Assembly (NCBI GenBank): GCA_027214345.1 | Contig: JAPWHR010000006.1 | Span: 1-64,000, forward strand | Source of the DNA: Comamonadaceae bacterium G21597-S1 | Lineage (GTDB): Bacteria > Pseudomonadota > Gammaproteobacteria > Burkholderiales > Burkholderiaceae_C | Direction of reading: 5' to 3' | DNA length: 64,000 nucleotides | Shown here: in pieces, positions 26,951 to 35,600 of the stretch | Position numbering within the stretch: position 1 is the stretch's first letter | Layout: each line of letters begins with the position of its first letter | Made by a program: the position numbers and the translations under genes | Notes under the pieces: model-generated | Told to the model about the DNA's origin: nothing | What the model saw: only the letters and a program-made list of their open reading frames with translations | The model's database searches: none

Positions 26951-28051
26951 ATGACCAACACGACCCATCTTCCCACCCTCTATCTGAGCCCCCCCGACGT
27001 GGCCGCCATCCTGCGCCGGCAAGGCATGGCCGAAACCCTGCGCGGCATGCACGACGCGATCCACGCCGACTACCTGCGCTGGCAGGATTTCGACAAGAAC
27101 GCACGTATCGGTTGCCACTCGGATCTCGGCGTGATCGAACTGATGCCGATCGCGGACGACCGGACCTATGCTTTCAAGTGTGTCAACGGCCACCCAGGCA
27201 ATGGGCGGTTCGGCCTGCCGACGGTGATGGCGTTCGGCGTCATCGCCCGCGTCGATACCGGAGCGCCGGAGTTCCTCAGCGAGCTGACCCTCACCACGGC
27301 GGTCCGCACGGCCGCGATGTCCGCGCTCGCGGCCCGGGCCCTGGCCCGACCCGAGAGTCGGGTCATGGCCCTGATCGGCAACGGCGCGCAAAGCGAATTC
27401 CAGGCGCTGGCCTTCCACCATCTGCTGGGTATTGCCGAGATCCGGCTGTACGACACCGACCCGCGGGCGACGGACAAATTGATCGCGAACCTGCGCAACA
27501 CGGCCGGTCTGCGGCTGCTGCGGTGCGACAACGTCGCCCAGGCGGTGCGCGGAGCCGATATAGTGACCACCGTGACCGCCGACAAGACCCAAGCCACGAT
27601 CCTGACGCGCGACCTGCTCGAGCCGGGCATGCATGTCAACGCCGTCGGCGGCGACTGTCCCGGCAAGACCGAGCTGCATGCCGACGTGTTGCGCGCGGCC
27701 CGGGTGTTTGTCGAATACGAGCCGCAGACCCGCATCGAAGGCGACCTGCAGCAGATGGAGCCGGACTTCGCGGTGACCGAGTTGTGGCAGGTACTGCAAG
27801 GCCATCAACCTGGCCGGACCGACGACCGGCAGATCACGGTATTCGATTCGGTGGGCTTTGCGCTGGAGGACTTCTCGGCGCTGCGCTACATGCGCGACTG
27901 TGCGCAGCTGCATGGCATCGGCCAGGATCTGGCGCTGATCCCGCGGTTTGCCGACCCCAAGGACCTGTTCGGCCTGATCGGCGCGCTGGCCGGCGGTGTC
28001 GATGGCACGCCATCGCCGGTCGCACCCCGGCGCGAACCGGAACTGGTCTGA
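26951..28051 (+). CDS. ocd: Ornithine cyclodeaminase
   Basis: A 366-aa mu-crystallin/ornithine cyclodeaminase family enzyme expected to convert L-ornithine to L-proline plus ammonia with NAD+. Signatures: FKCVNGHPGNGRFGLPTV with the substrate-site Lys, LTTAVRTAAMSALAARALARP, nucleotide motif LIGNGAQSEFQALAF, and INAVGGD-type HVNAVGGDCPGKTEL. The pairing with arginase two bases downstream supports the ornithine assignment over other family members. Confidence 0.93.
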   Translation: MTNTTHLPTLYLSPPDVAAILRRQGMAETLRGMHDAIHADYLRWQDFDKNARIGCHSDLGVIELMPIADDRTYAFKCVNGHPGNGRFGLPTVMAFGVIARVDTGAPEFLSELTLTTAVRTAAMSALAARALARPESRVMALIGNGAQSEFQALAFHHLLGIAEIRLYDTDPRATDKLIANLRNTAGLRLLRCDNVAQAVRGADIVTTVTADKTQATILTRDLLEPGMHVNAVGGDCPGKTELHADVLRAARVFVEYEPQTRIEGDLQQMEPDFAVTELWQVLQGHQPGRTDDRQITVFDSVGFALEDFSALRYMRDCAQLHGIGQDLALIPRFADPKDLFGLIGALAGGVDGTPSPVAPRREPELV

Positions 28052-28053
28052 GC

Positions 28054-29010
28054 GTGACGCAGCTGTCCCTGCCCCCGGGAGTCGACGGCGTCAGCCTGAT
28101 CGGCGCACCGACGGATGTCGGTGCCGGCATGCTGGGCGCCCGGATGGGGCCCGAAGCCCTGCGCGTGGCCGGCATTGCGCAGGCCGTGGCGCAATTCGGC
28201 ATCGACGTGCGCGACTGCGGCAACCTGGCCGGCCCGCCCAATCCCTGGCAGAGCGCGGTGAACGGTTTTCGCCACCTGCCCGAGGTGGTGGCCTGGAACC
28301 AGCTGCTGCATGACGCGGTACGGGCGGAACTCGCCGCCGCCCGGCTGCCCATCGTCATGGGCGGCGATCACTGCCTGGGGATCGGCTCGATCAGCGCGGT
28401 GGCGCGCCACTGCCGTGAGCGCGGCCGCAAGCTGCGCGTATTGTGGTTCGATGCGCATGCCGATTTCAACACCGCCACGCTGACGCCCAGCGGCAACATC
28501 CACGGCATGCCGGTGGCCTGCCTGTGTGGCCACGGCCCGAACGAACTGGTCGAGATTGGCGGCCACGTGCCGGCGCTCAACGCGCGCGACATCCGCCAGA
28601 TCGGCATCCGCAGCGTGGACGAGGGCGAAAAACGCCTGGTGCATGACATCGGCATCGAGGTGTTCGACATGCGCTACATCGACGAGATGGGCATGCGCCA
28701 CACGATGGAGATCGCGCTGGCGCTGGTCGACGCCAACACCCACCTGCATGTCAGCCTGGATGTCGACTTCCTCGACCCCGACATCGCGCCCGGCGTGGGA
28801 ACCACGGTGCGCGGCGGGCCGACCTACCGCGAAGCCCAGCTGTGCATGGAGATGATCGCCGACACCGGCCGGTTGGCCTCGCTCGACCTGGTCGAGCTCA
28901 ATCCCGCGCTGGACATGCGCAACCAGACGGCCGAGCTGGCCGTCGACCTGGTGGAAAGCCTGTTCGGCAAGAGCACCTTGATGCGCAAGCCGTCGGCCGG
29001 GCGCAAATAA
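28054..29010 (+). CDS. rocF: Arginase
   Basis: A 318-aa ureohydrolase that splits arginine to ornithine and urea. Binuclear Mn ligands are visible in MGGDHCLGIG, WFDAHADFNT and SLDVDFLDPDIAPG, with NIHGMPVA as the substrate loop, matching true arginases rather than agmatinases. It starts with GTG at 28054, two bases after the ocd stop, so expression is coupled. With ocd it forms an arginine to ornithine to proline route, divergent from two Lrp-type regulators. Confidence 0.94.
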   Translation: MTQLSLPPGVDGVSLIGAPTDVGAGMLGARMGPEALRVAGIAQAVAQFGIDVRDCGNLAGPPNPWQSAVNGFRHLPEVVAWNQLLHDAVRAELAAARLPIVMGGDHCLGIGSISAVARHCRERGRKLRVLWFDAHADFNTATLTPSGNIHGMPVACLCGHGPNELVEIGGHVPALNARDIRQIGIRSVDEGEKRLVHDIGIEVFDMRYIDEMGMRHTMEIALALVDANTHLHVSLDVDFLDPDIAPGVGTTVRGGPTYREAQLCMEMIADTGRLASLDLVELNPALDMRNQTAELAVDLVESLFGKSTLMRKPSAGRK

Positions 29011-29048
29011 GGCCTGTTCGCAGGCGCGACGCGCGCTGCGGACAGGCC
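29011..29048 (+). terminator. Strong hairpin directly after the arginase gene
   Basis: Arms at 29011-29023 (GGCCTGTTCGCAG) and 29036-29048 pair at 12 of 13 positions around a 12-base loop, beginning at the base after the stop codon. There is no T-tract, so it may be a stabilising 3' hairpin rather than a classic terminator. Confidence 0.5.
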
Positions 29049-29093
29049 CTGGCCGCCGTCGGCGCGGCACGCCGAGGCAGTGATCAAGATGCC

Positions 29094-29113
29094 GGGCCCG
29101 TGGTGACGGGCCC
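29094..29113. terminator. Perfect hairpin between arginase and the 55-aa ORF
   Basis: GGGCCCGT, loop GGTG, ACGGGCCC: an 8-bp perfect stem, 9 bp beyond the stop of the minus-strand small ORF, so it could end that transcript or serve both directions. Confidence 0.5.
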
Positions 29114-29122
29114 GCCGGGGCG

Positions 29123-29290
29123 TCAGCCGCCCTGGTGTGCGCGCTTGCCCGGGTTCTTCTTGCTGCGGGTCGCAACGCCGCGCTCGAGGCTGCGTTTCTG
29201 GCCGCCGCTCACGGGCATGGTGAAACCCTTGACCATGGTCGGACGGGGGGTGGCTTTGCGCTCGGCTTCGGTGCGAAATTCTTTGGCCAT
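29123..29290 (-). CDS. Small basic protein (55 aa), unknown
   Basis: Reads MAKEFRTEAERKATPRPTMV at the N-terminus and ends SKKNPGKRAHQGG. It is very rich in Lys/Arg and Gly with no hydrophobic segment, so it is probably soluble and may bind nucleic acid or ribosomes. The ATG at 29290 is preceded by CCGGAG at good spacing, and its end is followed by a hairpin, which together support a real gene. I do not recognise a family. Confidence 0.6.
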   Translation of the reverse strand: MAKEFRTEAERKATPRPTMVKGFTMPVSGGQKRSLERGVATRSKKNPGKRAHQGG

Positions 29291-29357
29291 GGAATACTCC
29301 GGAAAAATCAGTTCAACCCGCTATTAGGCCACAGTGGCGGGTGCGGGTGCGCGGGAC

Positions 29358-29477
29358 TCAGGCCAGAAGGTCGAAATCCGCCTCTCCGCCCTGCTCGCGC
29401 AGGCAGGCGGTGCAGGCGTTGAACTGCCCGGGCAGGGCCTGCCAGTCGATGGCGCGGGCGCAACGGGCTTCGGTCAT
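29358..29477 (-). CDS. Tiny CxxC protein (39 aa) coupled to the serine hydrolase
   Basis: Reads MTEARCARAIDWQALPGQFN then ACTACLREQGGEADFDLLA. Three cysteines, two as CTAC, could bind a metal or be redox active. Its ATG overlaps the serine-hydrolase TGA as ATGA, the coupling seen for real neighbours. No family recognised; too short to be certain. Confidence 0.45.
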   Translation of the reverse strand: MTEARCARAIDWQALPGQFNACTACLREQGGEADFDLLA

Positions 29478-30904
29478 GACCGTGATCCCTTCTTGCGGGG
29501 CGTCCGCGGGCTTCGATCGCCCCCGTAGCGACGGGCCAGTTCGCGCCGCGCCGCGGCCTCGGGCAGCAACGGGTTGCCGCCCAGCCACAACGTGGTGGCG
29601 CGCTGGCGCGCGTCCCGCTCCAGCCGCACCGATTCGCCATGGTTGGCGAAGCCGTTGGCCAGTCGGATCGATCCGTGCGCCGTGCCGTCCCGGTCGACGC
29701 TGCCGGGTGTGATCTCGCTGGCGTCCTGCAGCGGGTTGGCCAACGCGGGATTGGCCACCAGCACCGTGTCGTCGCCCACGGGCAACAGGTCGAATGCCCC
29801 CCACAGGCTGCACCAGCGGCCGTTCCAGAGGGCCAGGCGGCGCGGTGGCGCGCCGTCGCGGGCGAAGCGCGCGAGGATGTGTAGCGCACCCTCGAGCCAG
29901 GGGTGTGCCAGGCCGTCGCTGGCATTGGTCAGCACCGACACCGACAACTGCTGCTCAGGCACGACCACGGTGCGTGTGATGTGGCCCTGGAAACCGCCCG
30001 AATGTCCGAACCAGTCCCATCCGGCCAACGTGCCCGAGATCGTGCCCAGGCCATACCAGCGCTCCAGGCTGGCGTGCGGGTCGCGCCACTGGCGGCGCGC
30101 CATCTCGCGCCGGCTGTCGACCGACAACACACTGGAACGGGCCTGTGGCGACAGGCTGCCGAAGAAGCGTGCCAGGTCGGACGCCGTGCTGACGAAGCCG
30201 GTGGCCGAGGCCAGCGCGCGGGTCGGGTTGTCGCCCGGGATCACGACCCGTTGTCCGAGCAGTACATCGCTGCTGTGTCCGCACGCCAGCGGTTTTCCGT
30301 CGGCCACCGGGGCATCGGCCACGGTGTCGGCCAGGCCCGACGGCCGCACGATGGCGCGCGTGATCCAGTCGGCGTACGGTTCGCCGGTGATGGTCGCGAT
30401 GACCATGCCCAGCAGGCCGTAGCCGTGGTTGGAATACTTGAACCGGCTGTTGGGCGGAATCGTCGTGCCGTGCGCCAGGTCGGCGCGGATCGCCGCTTCA
30501 TCCAGGAACGGGCGACGGTCCTGCCACTGGCCGGCATCGAAACCGTCCCGGACCAATCCCGCGCTGTGCGACAGCAACTGCGACAGCGTGACCCGGGCCA
30601 CGTCCGGATGCAGTTCGCTCACGAAATCGCCGACCGGCTGGTCCAGCCGCACATGACCGGTCTCGCGCAGCCGCAGCAGGCCCGCGGCCGTGAAGGTCTT
30701 GGAATGCGAGGCGACACGGAAGCGGTGTTCGTTCGTGAGCGCCTGCCCGCGCGCGAGGTCGGCATGGCCGAAGGCCTGCGCCAGCACCGGCCGCCCCCGG
30801 TGCCAGATCGCGATGGCACAGCCGGGTTGCCGGCTGACCCGCATCTGCCATTCGATCCAGCGCGGGATGTAGTCGAGCGCACCGACGAGCCACCGTTCCG
30901 CCAT
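29474..30904 (-). CDS. Class C beta-lactamase-like serine hydrolase
   Basis: A 476-aa member of the beta-lactamase/esterase/DD-peptidase superfamily. The SxxK motif is Ser66-Lys69 in RVASHSKTFTAAG; the YxN motif is KYSNHGYG (~157); the third motif reads WFGHSGGFQGH (HxG). There is no obvious signal peptide, so it is probably a cytoplasmic esterase or peptidase rather than a resistance enzyme. About 100 residues after the core form an additional beta-rich C-terminal region. The start ATG has AAAGG upstream; 100 bp separates it from the Hsp70-like gene on the same strand. Confidence 0.85.
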   Translation of the reverse strand: MAERWLVGALDYIPRWIEWQMRVSRQPGCAIAIWHRGRPVLAQAFGHADLARGQALTNEHRFRVASHSKTFTAAGLLRLRETGHVRLDQPVGDFVSELHPDVARVTLSQLLSHSAGLVRDGFDAGQWQDRRPFLDEAAIRADLAHGTTIPPNSRFKYSNHGYGLLGMVIATITGEPYADWITRAIVRPSGLADTVADAPVADGKPLACGHSSDVLLGQRVVIPGDNPTRALASATGFVSTASDLARFFGSLSPQARSSVLSVDSRREMARRQWRDPHASLERWYGLGTISGTLAGWDWFGHSGGFQGHITRTVVVPEQQLSVSVLTNASDGLAHPWLEGALHILARFARDGAPPRRLALWNGRWCSLWGAFDLLPVGDDTVLVANPALANPLQDASEITPGSVDRDGTAHGSIRLANGFANHGESVRLERDARQRATTLWLGGNPLLPEAAARRELARRYGGDRSPRTPRKKGSRS

Positions 30905-31004
30905 GCCATTGCCTTTCGCTCGCGACACAGCGCCGCGTCCCGGCGTGCACACTATCACAACACCGGACGCGGGCGATTCCGGTCCGCGCGGCGGTGACGG
31001 ATGC

Positions 31005-32276
31005 TCAGCCGAACAATCGCTGCGCGTGCAGTCCGAGACCCTGGGCGACGCTGGCGAAGCGATTGCCGTGTGCCTGCCGGGCGCGCGGGAATTGCGCCGC
31101 AATGCGCCCGGCCAGTGCGGCCAGGCCGGTCGAGCCACCGGTGAAGTAGACCGCATCGACCTGCTGCGGCGTCACGCCGGCAATGTTTGCGGTCGCGCGG
31201 GCAGCGTCGGCGATGCGTTGCAGTTCGCCGTCCAGGCTGGACATCAGCGCTGCCTCGTCGATGTCCACCCGCAGTCCGGATTCGATCTCGGCGAGGTCGA
31301 CCCGGGTATCGCGCGCTTCGGCGACGGCGATCTTGGCGTTCTCGGCCAGGGCCGTCAGCGCATGGCCCAGCCGGTGGTCCAGCACCGTCATCAGCCGCGC
31401 GTGGTGGCGGGGCTCGGCGTAGAACGCCTTCATCGCGCGCAACTCGGCCACGCGGGCCGGCGTATAGACCGTGTTGATCAGGTGCCAGGTGGCCAGGTCG
31501 AAATAGACCCGGCTCGGCACTTCGCGCCCGGAGGGGCCGCGGGCCCGGAAGCCGCAACTCGGTAACAGATGCGCCAGTTCGATCTGGCGATCGAAATCGG
31601 TGCCGGCGACATGGACGCCATGGTTGGCCAGGATGTCGTCGCGACGATCCAGCCGGGCGCGCCGCCGCGGCCCGACACGCACCAGCGAAAAGTCGGAGGT
31701 GCCGCCGCCGATGTCGGCAACCAGCACCAACTGTTCGCGCGTCGCGCCCGATTCGAAATCCAGCGCGGCGGCGATCGGCTCGTACTGGAACTGAACGTCG
31801 CGGAACCCGACCGCGTGCGCGGCGGACTGCAGCGCCGACTGCGCCGCGGCATCGCGCTGTGCGTCGTCGTCGACGAAGAACACCGGACGCCCGAGTACCA
31901 CCTGTTCCGGGGCCTGACCCGCGGCGTGTTGCGCCATGGTGCGCAGATGCTGCAGATAGGCCGTGATCACGTCCAGGTAACGCACGGCGTGGCCGCCGCC
32001 GATGTCGGTGGCCTGCTCCAACAGGCTCGAGCCCAGGATGCTTTTCATCGAGCGCATCAGCCGGCCTTCGGTGCCTTCGACATAGGCCGCGATGGCGGCA
32101 CGGCCATACAGGCGCTGCGGCTCCTGGAACGACGCGAGTCCGTCGACCGCATAAAACACGGCGGTCGGCATGGCGGTGTATCCCGGCTCCAGTTCGACCA
32201 GGCGCGCACCGCCGGCATGCACCAGGGCAATGGCGGAATTGGAGGTGCCGAAATCGATGGCGCAGGCGTGGGACAT
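31005..32276 (-). CDS. Hsp70-family ATPase without substrate-binding domain (YegD-like)
   Basis: A 423-aa actin/Hsp70-fold protein. The phosphate-1 motif is AIDFGTSNSAIA at the N-terminus, phosphate-2 is VADIGGGTSDFSLV, and the adenosine motif is VYFTGGSTGL. It ends right after the nucleotide-binding domain, so the peptide-binding half of DnaK is missing, as in E. coli YegD. The start is the ATG at 32276; 21 upstream in-frame codons are not homologous. Partner and role unknown. Confidence 0.9.
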   Translation of the reverse strand: MSHACAIDFGTSNSAIALVHAGGARLVELEPGYTAMPTAVFYAVDGLASFQEPQRLYGRAAIAAYVEGTEGRLMRSMKSILGSSLLEQATDIGGGHAVRYLDVITAYLQHLRTMAQHAAGQAPEQVVLGRPVFFVDDDAQRDAAAQSALQSAAHAVGFRDVQFQYEPIAAALDFESGATREQLVLVADIGGGTSDFSLVRVGPRRRARLDRRDDILANHGVHVAGTDFDRQIELAHLLPSCGFRARGPSGREVPSRVYFDLATWHLINTVYTPARVAELRAMKAFYAEPRHHARLMTVLDHRLGHALTALAENAKIAVAEARDTRVDLAEIESGLRVDIDEAALMSSLDGELQRIADAARATANIAGVTPQQVDAVYFTGGSTGLAALAGRIAAQFPRARQAHGNRFASVAQGLGLHAQRLFG

Positions 32277-32698
32277 GGTGGTGCCGGGATCGGGGCCGAG
32301 CAGGTGCCGCACCGCGCGGTGCGGGCCCAGGCGTGGCATGCAAGGGCGGGCGAAGGCGCGATTCTATCGGGCACGACGCGCGCCACGGTGTCCGCGTGCG
32401 GGGGGCGTGTCGCGACCTTGTGTGGGTGAAGATTTGCTGCATGCCATTCGTCAATAGTCCGTTCGGTCTATCCGGTCCGTGAGCGGCCCGCGCAAACGTG
32501 GGGGGACAGGTCAATTTGGCGCCGATTTCGTCGCCGAGTACCTTGACATCGCACGCCGTCCATGCGGAACTCGCTCTGTTGCGGAGATGGCTGGTGCGTT
32601 CACCGATGGACACGTCCATGCATTCGCGACAGCGTCTTCACACGAGCCCTGTGAACGCGCGGCTTATTGCGATGCGGGCTCTCGGGAGTATCAAAAAA
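32277..32698. promoter_or_regulatory. 422-bp upstream region of the giant gene
   Basis: No gene is supported here. It must hold the promoters of the minus-strand Hsp70-like gene and of the giant plus-strand gene. A TTGACA hexamer is present at 32543-32548 but no good -10 follows at normal spacing. The giant gene's ribosome site GGGAG is at 32684-32688, then a run of seven A at 32693-32699 that includes the A of its ATG. Confidence 0.4.
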
Positions 32699-35600
32699 AT
32701 GGTCAAGTTGCCAGCTTTGCTGCAAGGTCTGTTGCGGCGCGCGGACGCGGGTGCACAATCACAGGCCGGGTCCCGTGCCGGTCCGCGATCGCCGCACCGC
32801 AAGACCATGATCTTCGAGAGCCTGGAGCCCCGGCTGCTGCTGTCCGACACGCCGCTGGCGGCCCCCAGTTTTGCGCCGGCGGGCATCATCAACGTGACCG
32901 CGCCGCTGACTTCGGGCGACATCAAGGTGGAGACGGTGTACCAGAGCGGAGTACCCGTGCTCCGGGTCTGGGACAACGTTGCCGGCAGTGCACTGGCCCA
33001 ACTCACGTTCAACCAGAATATCCGGGTCAATATCCAGGGCCGGGACTACCTCGACGACCTGATCACGGTCGACCTGGGTTACGACGACGGGGTTGCCGGC
33101 ACCAGCCCGCTGACCTCGTACGCGCTGATGGTCGACTTCAACGGTGGCGCCGACGTGCCGCTGTTGACCGACGACAGCTTGCGGGTGCTCAGCAGCGGTC
33201 CCGATTTTTATGCCGCCACCAGCCTGTTCCTCGACAGCACCGACGACATCCAGATCGACAGCGCGGTGCAGGTGACGGACAAGCTCAATCTCGCGTCCGA
33301 GGAGGCCATCGCCGTCAACGGCGTGTCGCTGACGGCTGCCGACATGTACCTGGGCGTGACCAAGGCGATCACCGACGGCGTCACGCTGATCGACGGGCTC
33401 AACCTGCTGGGCAATGCCTCGGGCAGCATCACGCTCGCCGGCGCGACGCTGCAGGCGGCCGATATCGGCGTCATCGTCGCCACCAGCGTCAACGTCAACA
33501 CGCAGGACGCCAGTTATGCCGGCGACCTGATCAAGATCGCCACCACGCAGACCCAGTCGAATGCCGCCATCACGGTGAGCGGGGCGTCGGTGCTCAATGC
33601 CACCGGCGGTGCATTGACGGTGCGTGCCACATCGACCGTCAATGCGAGCACGTTGACGCAACCGGACAGCAGCAGCAACCAGAGCGACCAGGACGCGTCG
33701 ATCGCACTGAGCTTCATCACCAGCAGCGCCAACGTGAACGTGGGCGGCAGCGCGATGCTCACCGCCACCGGCGCCGTGACCGTGGCCGCCGGCAACACGG
33801 TGATTGCCACCACGCGGGCCGATGGCGGTGCCGGTTCTTCCAGCGGTTCGGCCGTGGGCGGCACCGTCGCAGGAACCGTGATCGGCGGCGCTACGCAGGC
33901 CACGGTCGGCGGCAGCGCGTCGCTCTCCGGCGCCTCGATCGCCGTGACCGCGGTGTCCAGTCGTACTGTCGACACCCAGGCCCGGTCGACCCAGGGCGGC
34001 GCCACCGACGGCGCGACACAGACCACCGGCCAGCAGAAGCTGCAGGAGCAGGACGCCAGTACCAGCGACGGCGACCTCCAACTGGCCGCCGCCGTGGCAT
34101 TCACCAACATCAGCGGCGACAGCCAGGTGCTGATCTCCACCGGCGGCAGCATGAACGCGACCGGGGCGATCACCATCCAGGCCGGTGCCACGCTGGCCGG
34201 CCCCAGCGGCGGCGTCATGACGGTGGCGGATGGCTCCAACACCCAGTCCGGGTCGGTCGGCATCGGGGTCGGCGCCGCGATCAACACGGCCAATGTCGCC
34301 AGCCGCGTCCAGTTCTCCGGCGCGACCACGATCGGCGCGGCCGGTGGCGTGCTGGCGCAGGCGACCTTGACCAGTCAACGATTCGGCGCCCAGGCGACGT
34401 CCGGTGCCGGTGGCTCGAGTGTCGGCGTGGCGGGTGCGCTGGCCATCAATGCCGGCGTGACCCGGGCCGAGGCCTTGATGAGCGCCACGGCCAATCTCAC
34501 GCTGACCGGCGGCACGGCGTTCTCGCTGAAATCGCAGACCACGACGACCGACAGCGCCAAGGCCCAGTCCAAGGTCGATGCCGGCGACAACGCGGTTGGT
34601 GTCGGCGCCTCGGTGGCGATCAACGTGTCGGACACGATCTCGCGCGCCATCGTCGACGTCGGCGCGCGCCTGTCCGGCGCCGGCGCGGTCACCGTCGACG
34701 CGCGTTCGAACAACACCGTCACCACCGAAGCCAAGGGGGGCTCGGCCGGCGGCACGGCGGTCACGCCGGTGGCGGCGATCACGATCGCGACCAGCGACAC
34801 GCTGGCCGAACTGCGCAGCGCCACGCAGACCTTGTCCGCCGCCGGCCTTACCGTGCTGGCCGACCATGTCGGCACGGCGTCGACCACGGCCGAGGGGGCC
34901 GCGAAGGGCTCGAACATCGCGGTCGGTGTATCGCTGGCCCTCGGTTCGGTGGTCGACACCGCGCGTGCGCTGGTGGACCGGTCGGTCACCGTGGGGGGTG
35001 CGCTGGCCGTGACGGCGGGCAGTCGCCAGACCAGTACCGCCAGCTCCAAGGCCAGCGCCAAGGGTGGCGAGGAAGACGACGGCTCGCAGGGCGACAAGGT
35101 CGACCAGCAGACCGGAGCCCAACGCAGCGCCGGCGACAACCAGGCGGCCAGCAAGGGCGGGCGCGACAGCAGCGCCGCCAAGTCGAATCCGAAGGCGGAG
35201 ACCGCCAACACCGATTCGGAGAGCGGGTCGGGGTCGAGTCCCATCGCCGTCGCCGGCGCCGTGGCGCTGAACCTGGCGCAAAGCGGGGTGCTGGCCGCCA
35301 CGGGCGCGAACCGGGTGCTGACCGCCGGTGACACGGTCACCGTGCGGTCCACCGCCAACCTGTCCGCCAGCGCCCATGCCGACGGCTCCGCCGTGGCTGA
35401 AGGGGGTGATGCCGGCATCGGCGCGGCCGTCGCGATCAACGTGGCCACCGTCGACAACCAGGCCCGCATCGGCTCGGGCGGCAGCGTCGTTGCCGACGGC
35501 CTGACCCTGGAGGCGCTCACCGGAGCGGGTTCCGGCACACCGACGAATGCCCACCAGTTCAGCGCCATCTCCACATCCGGCGCGGGCTCCGATGGCGTCA

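Noticed and set aside
29474-30904. Acquired beta-lactamase resistance gene
   Set aside because: The superfamily motifs are present but there is no signal peptide and no mobile context; housekeeping esterase/peptidase relatives look the same.
32543-32548. TTGACA as the -35 of the giant gene's promoter
   Set aside because: No acceptable -10 at 16-18 bp spacing; a lone hexamer is not sufficient.
32693-32699. Run of seven A at the start codon as a phase-variation switch
   Set aside because: It is short and lies at the edge of the leader, so slippage would only alter ribosome-site spacing; no other evidence for switching.
32479-35331. A 950-codon plus-strand frame overlapping the start of the giant gene
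   Set aside because: Composition is Arg/Gln/Gly-rich nonsense and it is a shifted frame of the LEPR-XLL protein, which has a ribosome site and recognisable domains.
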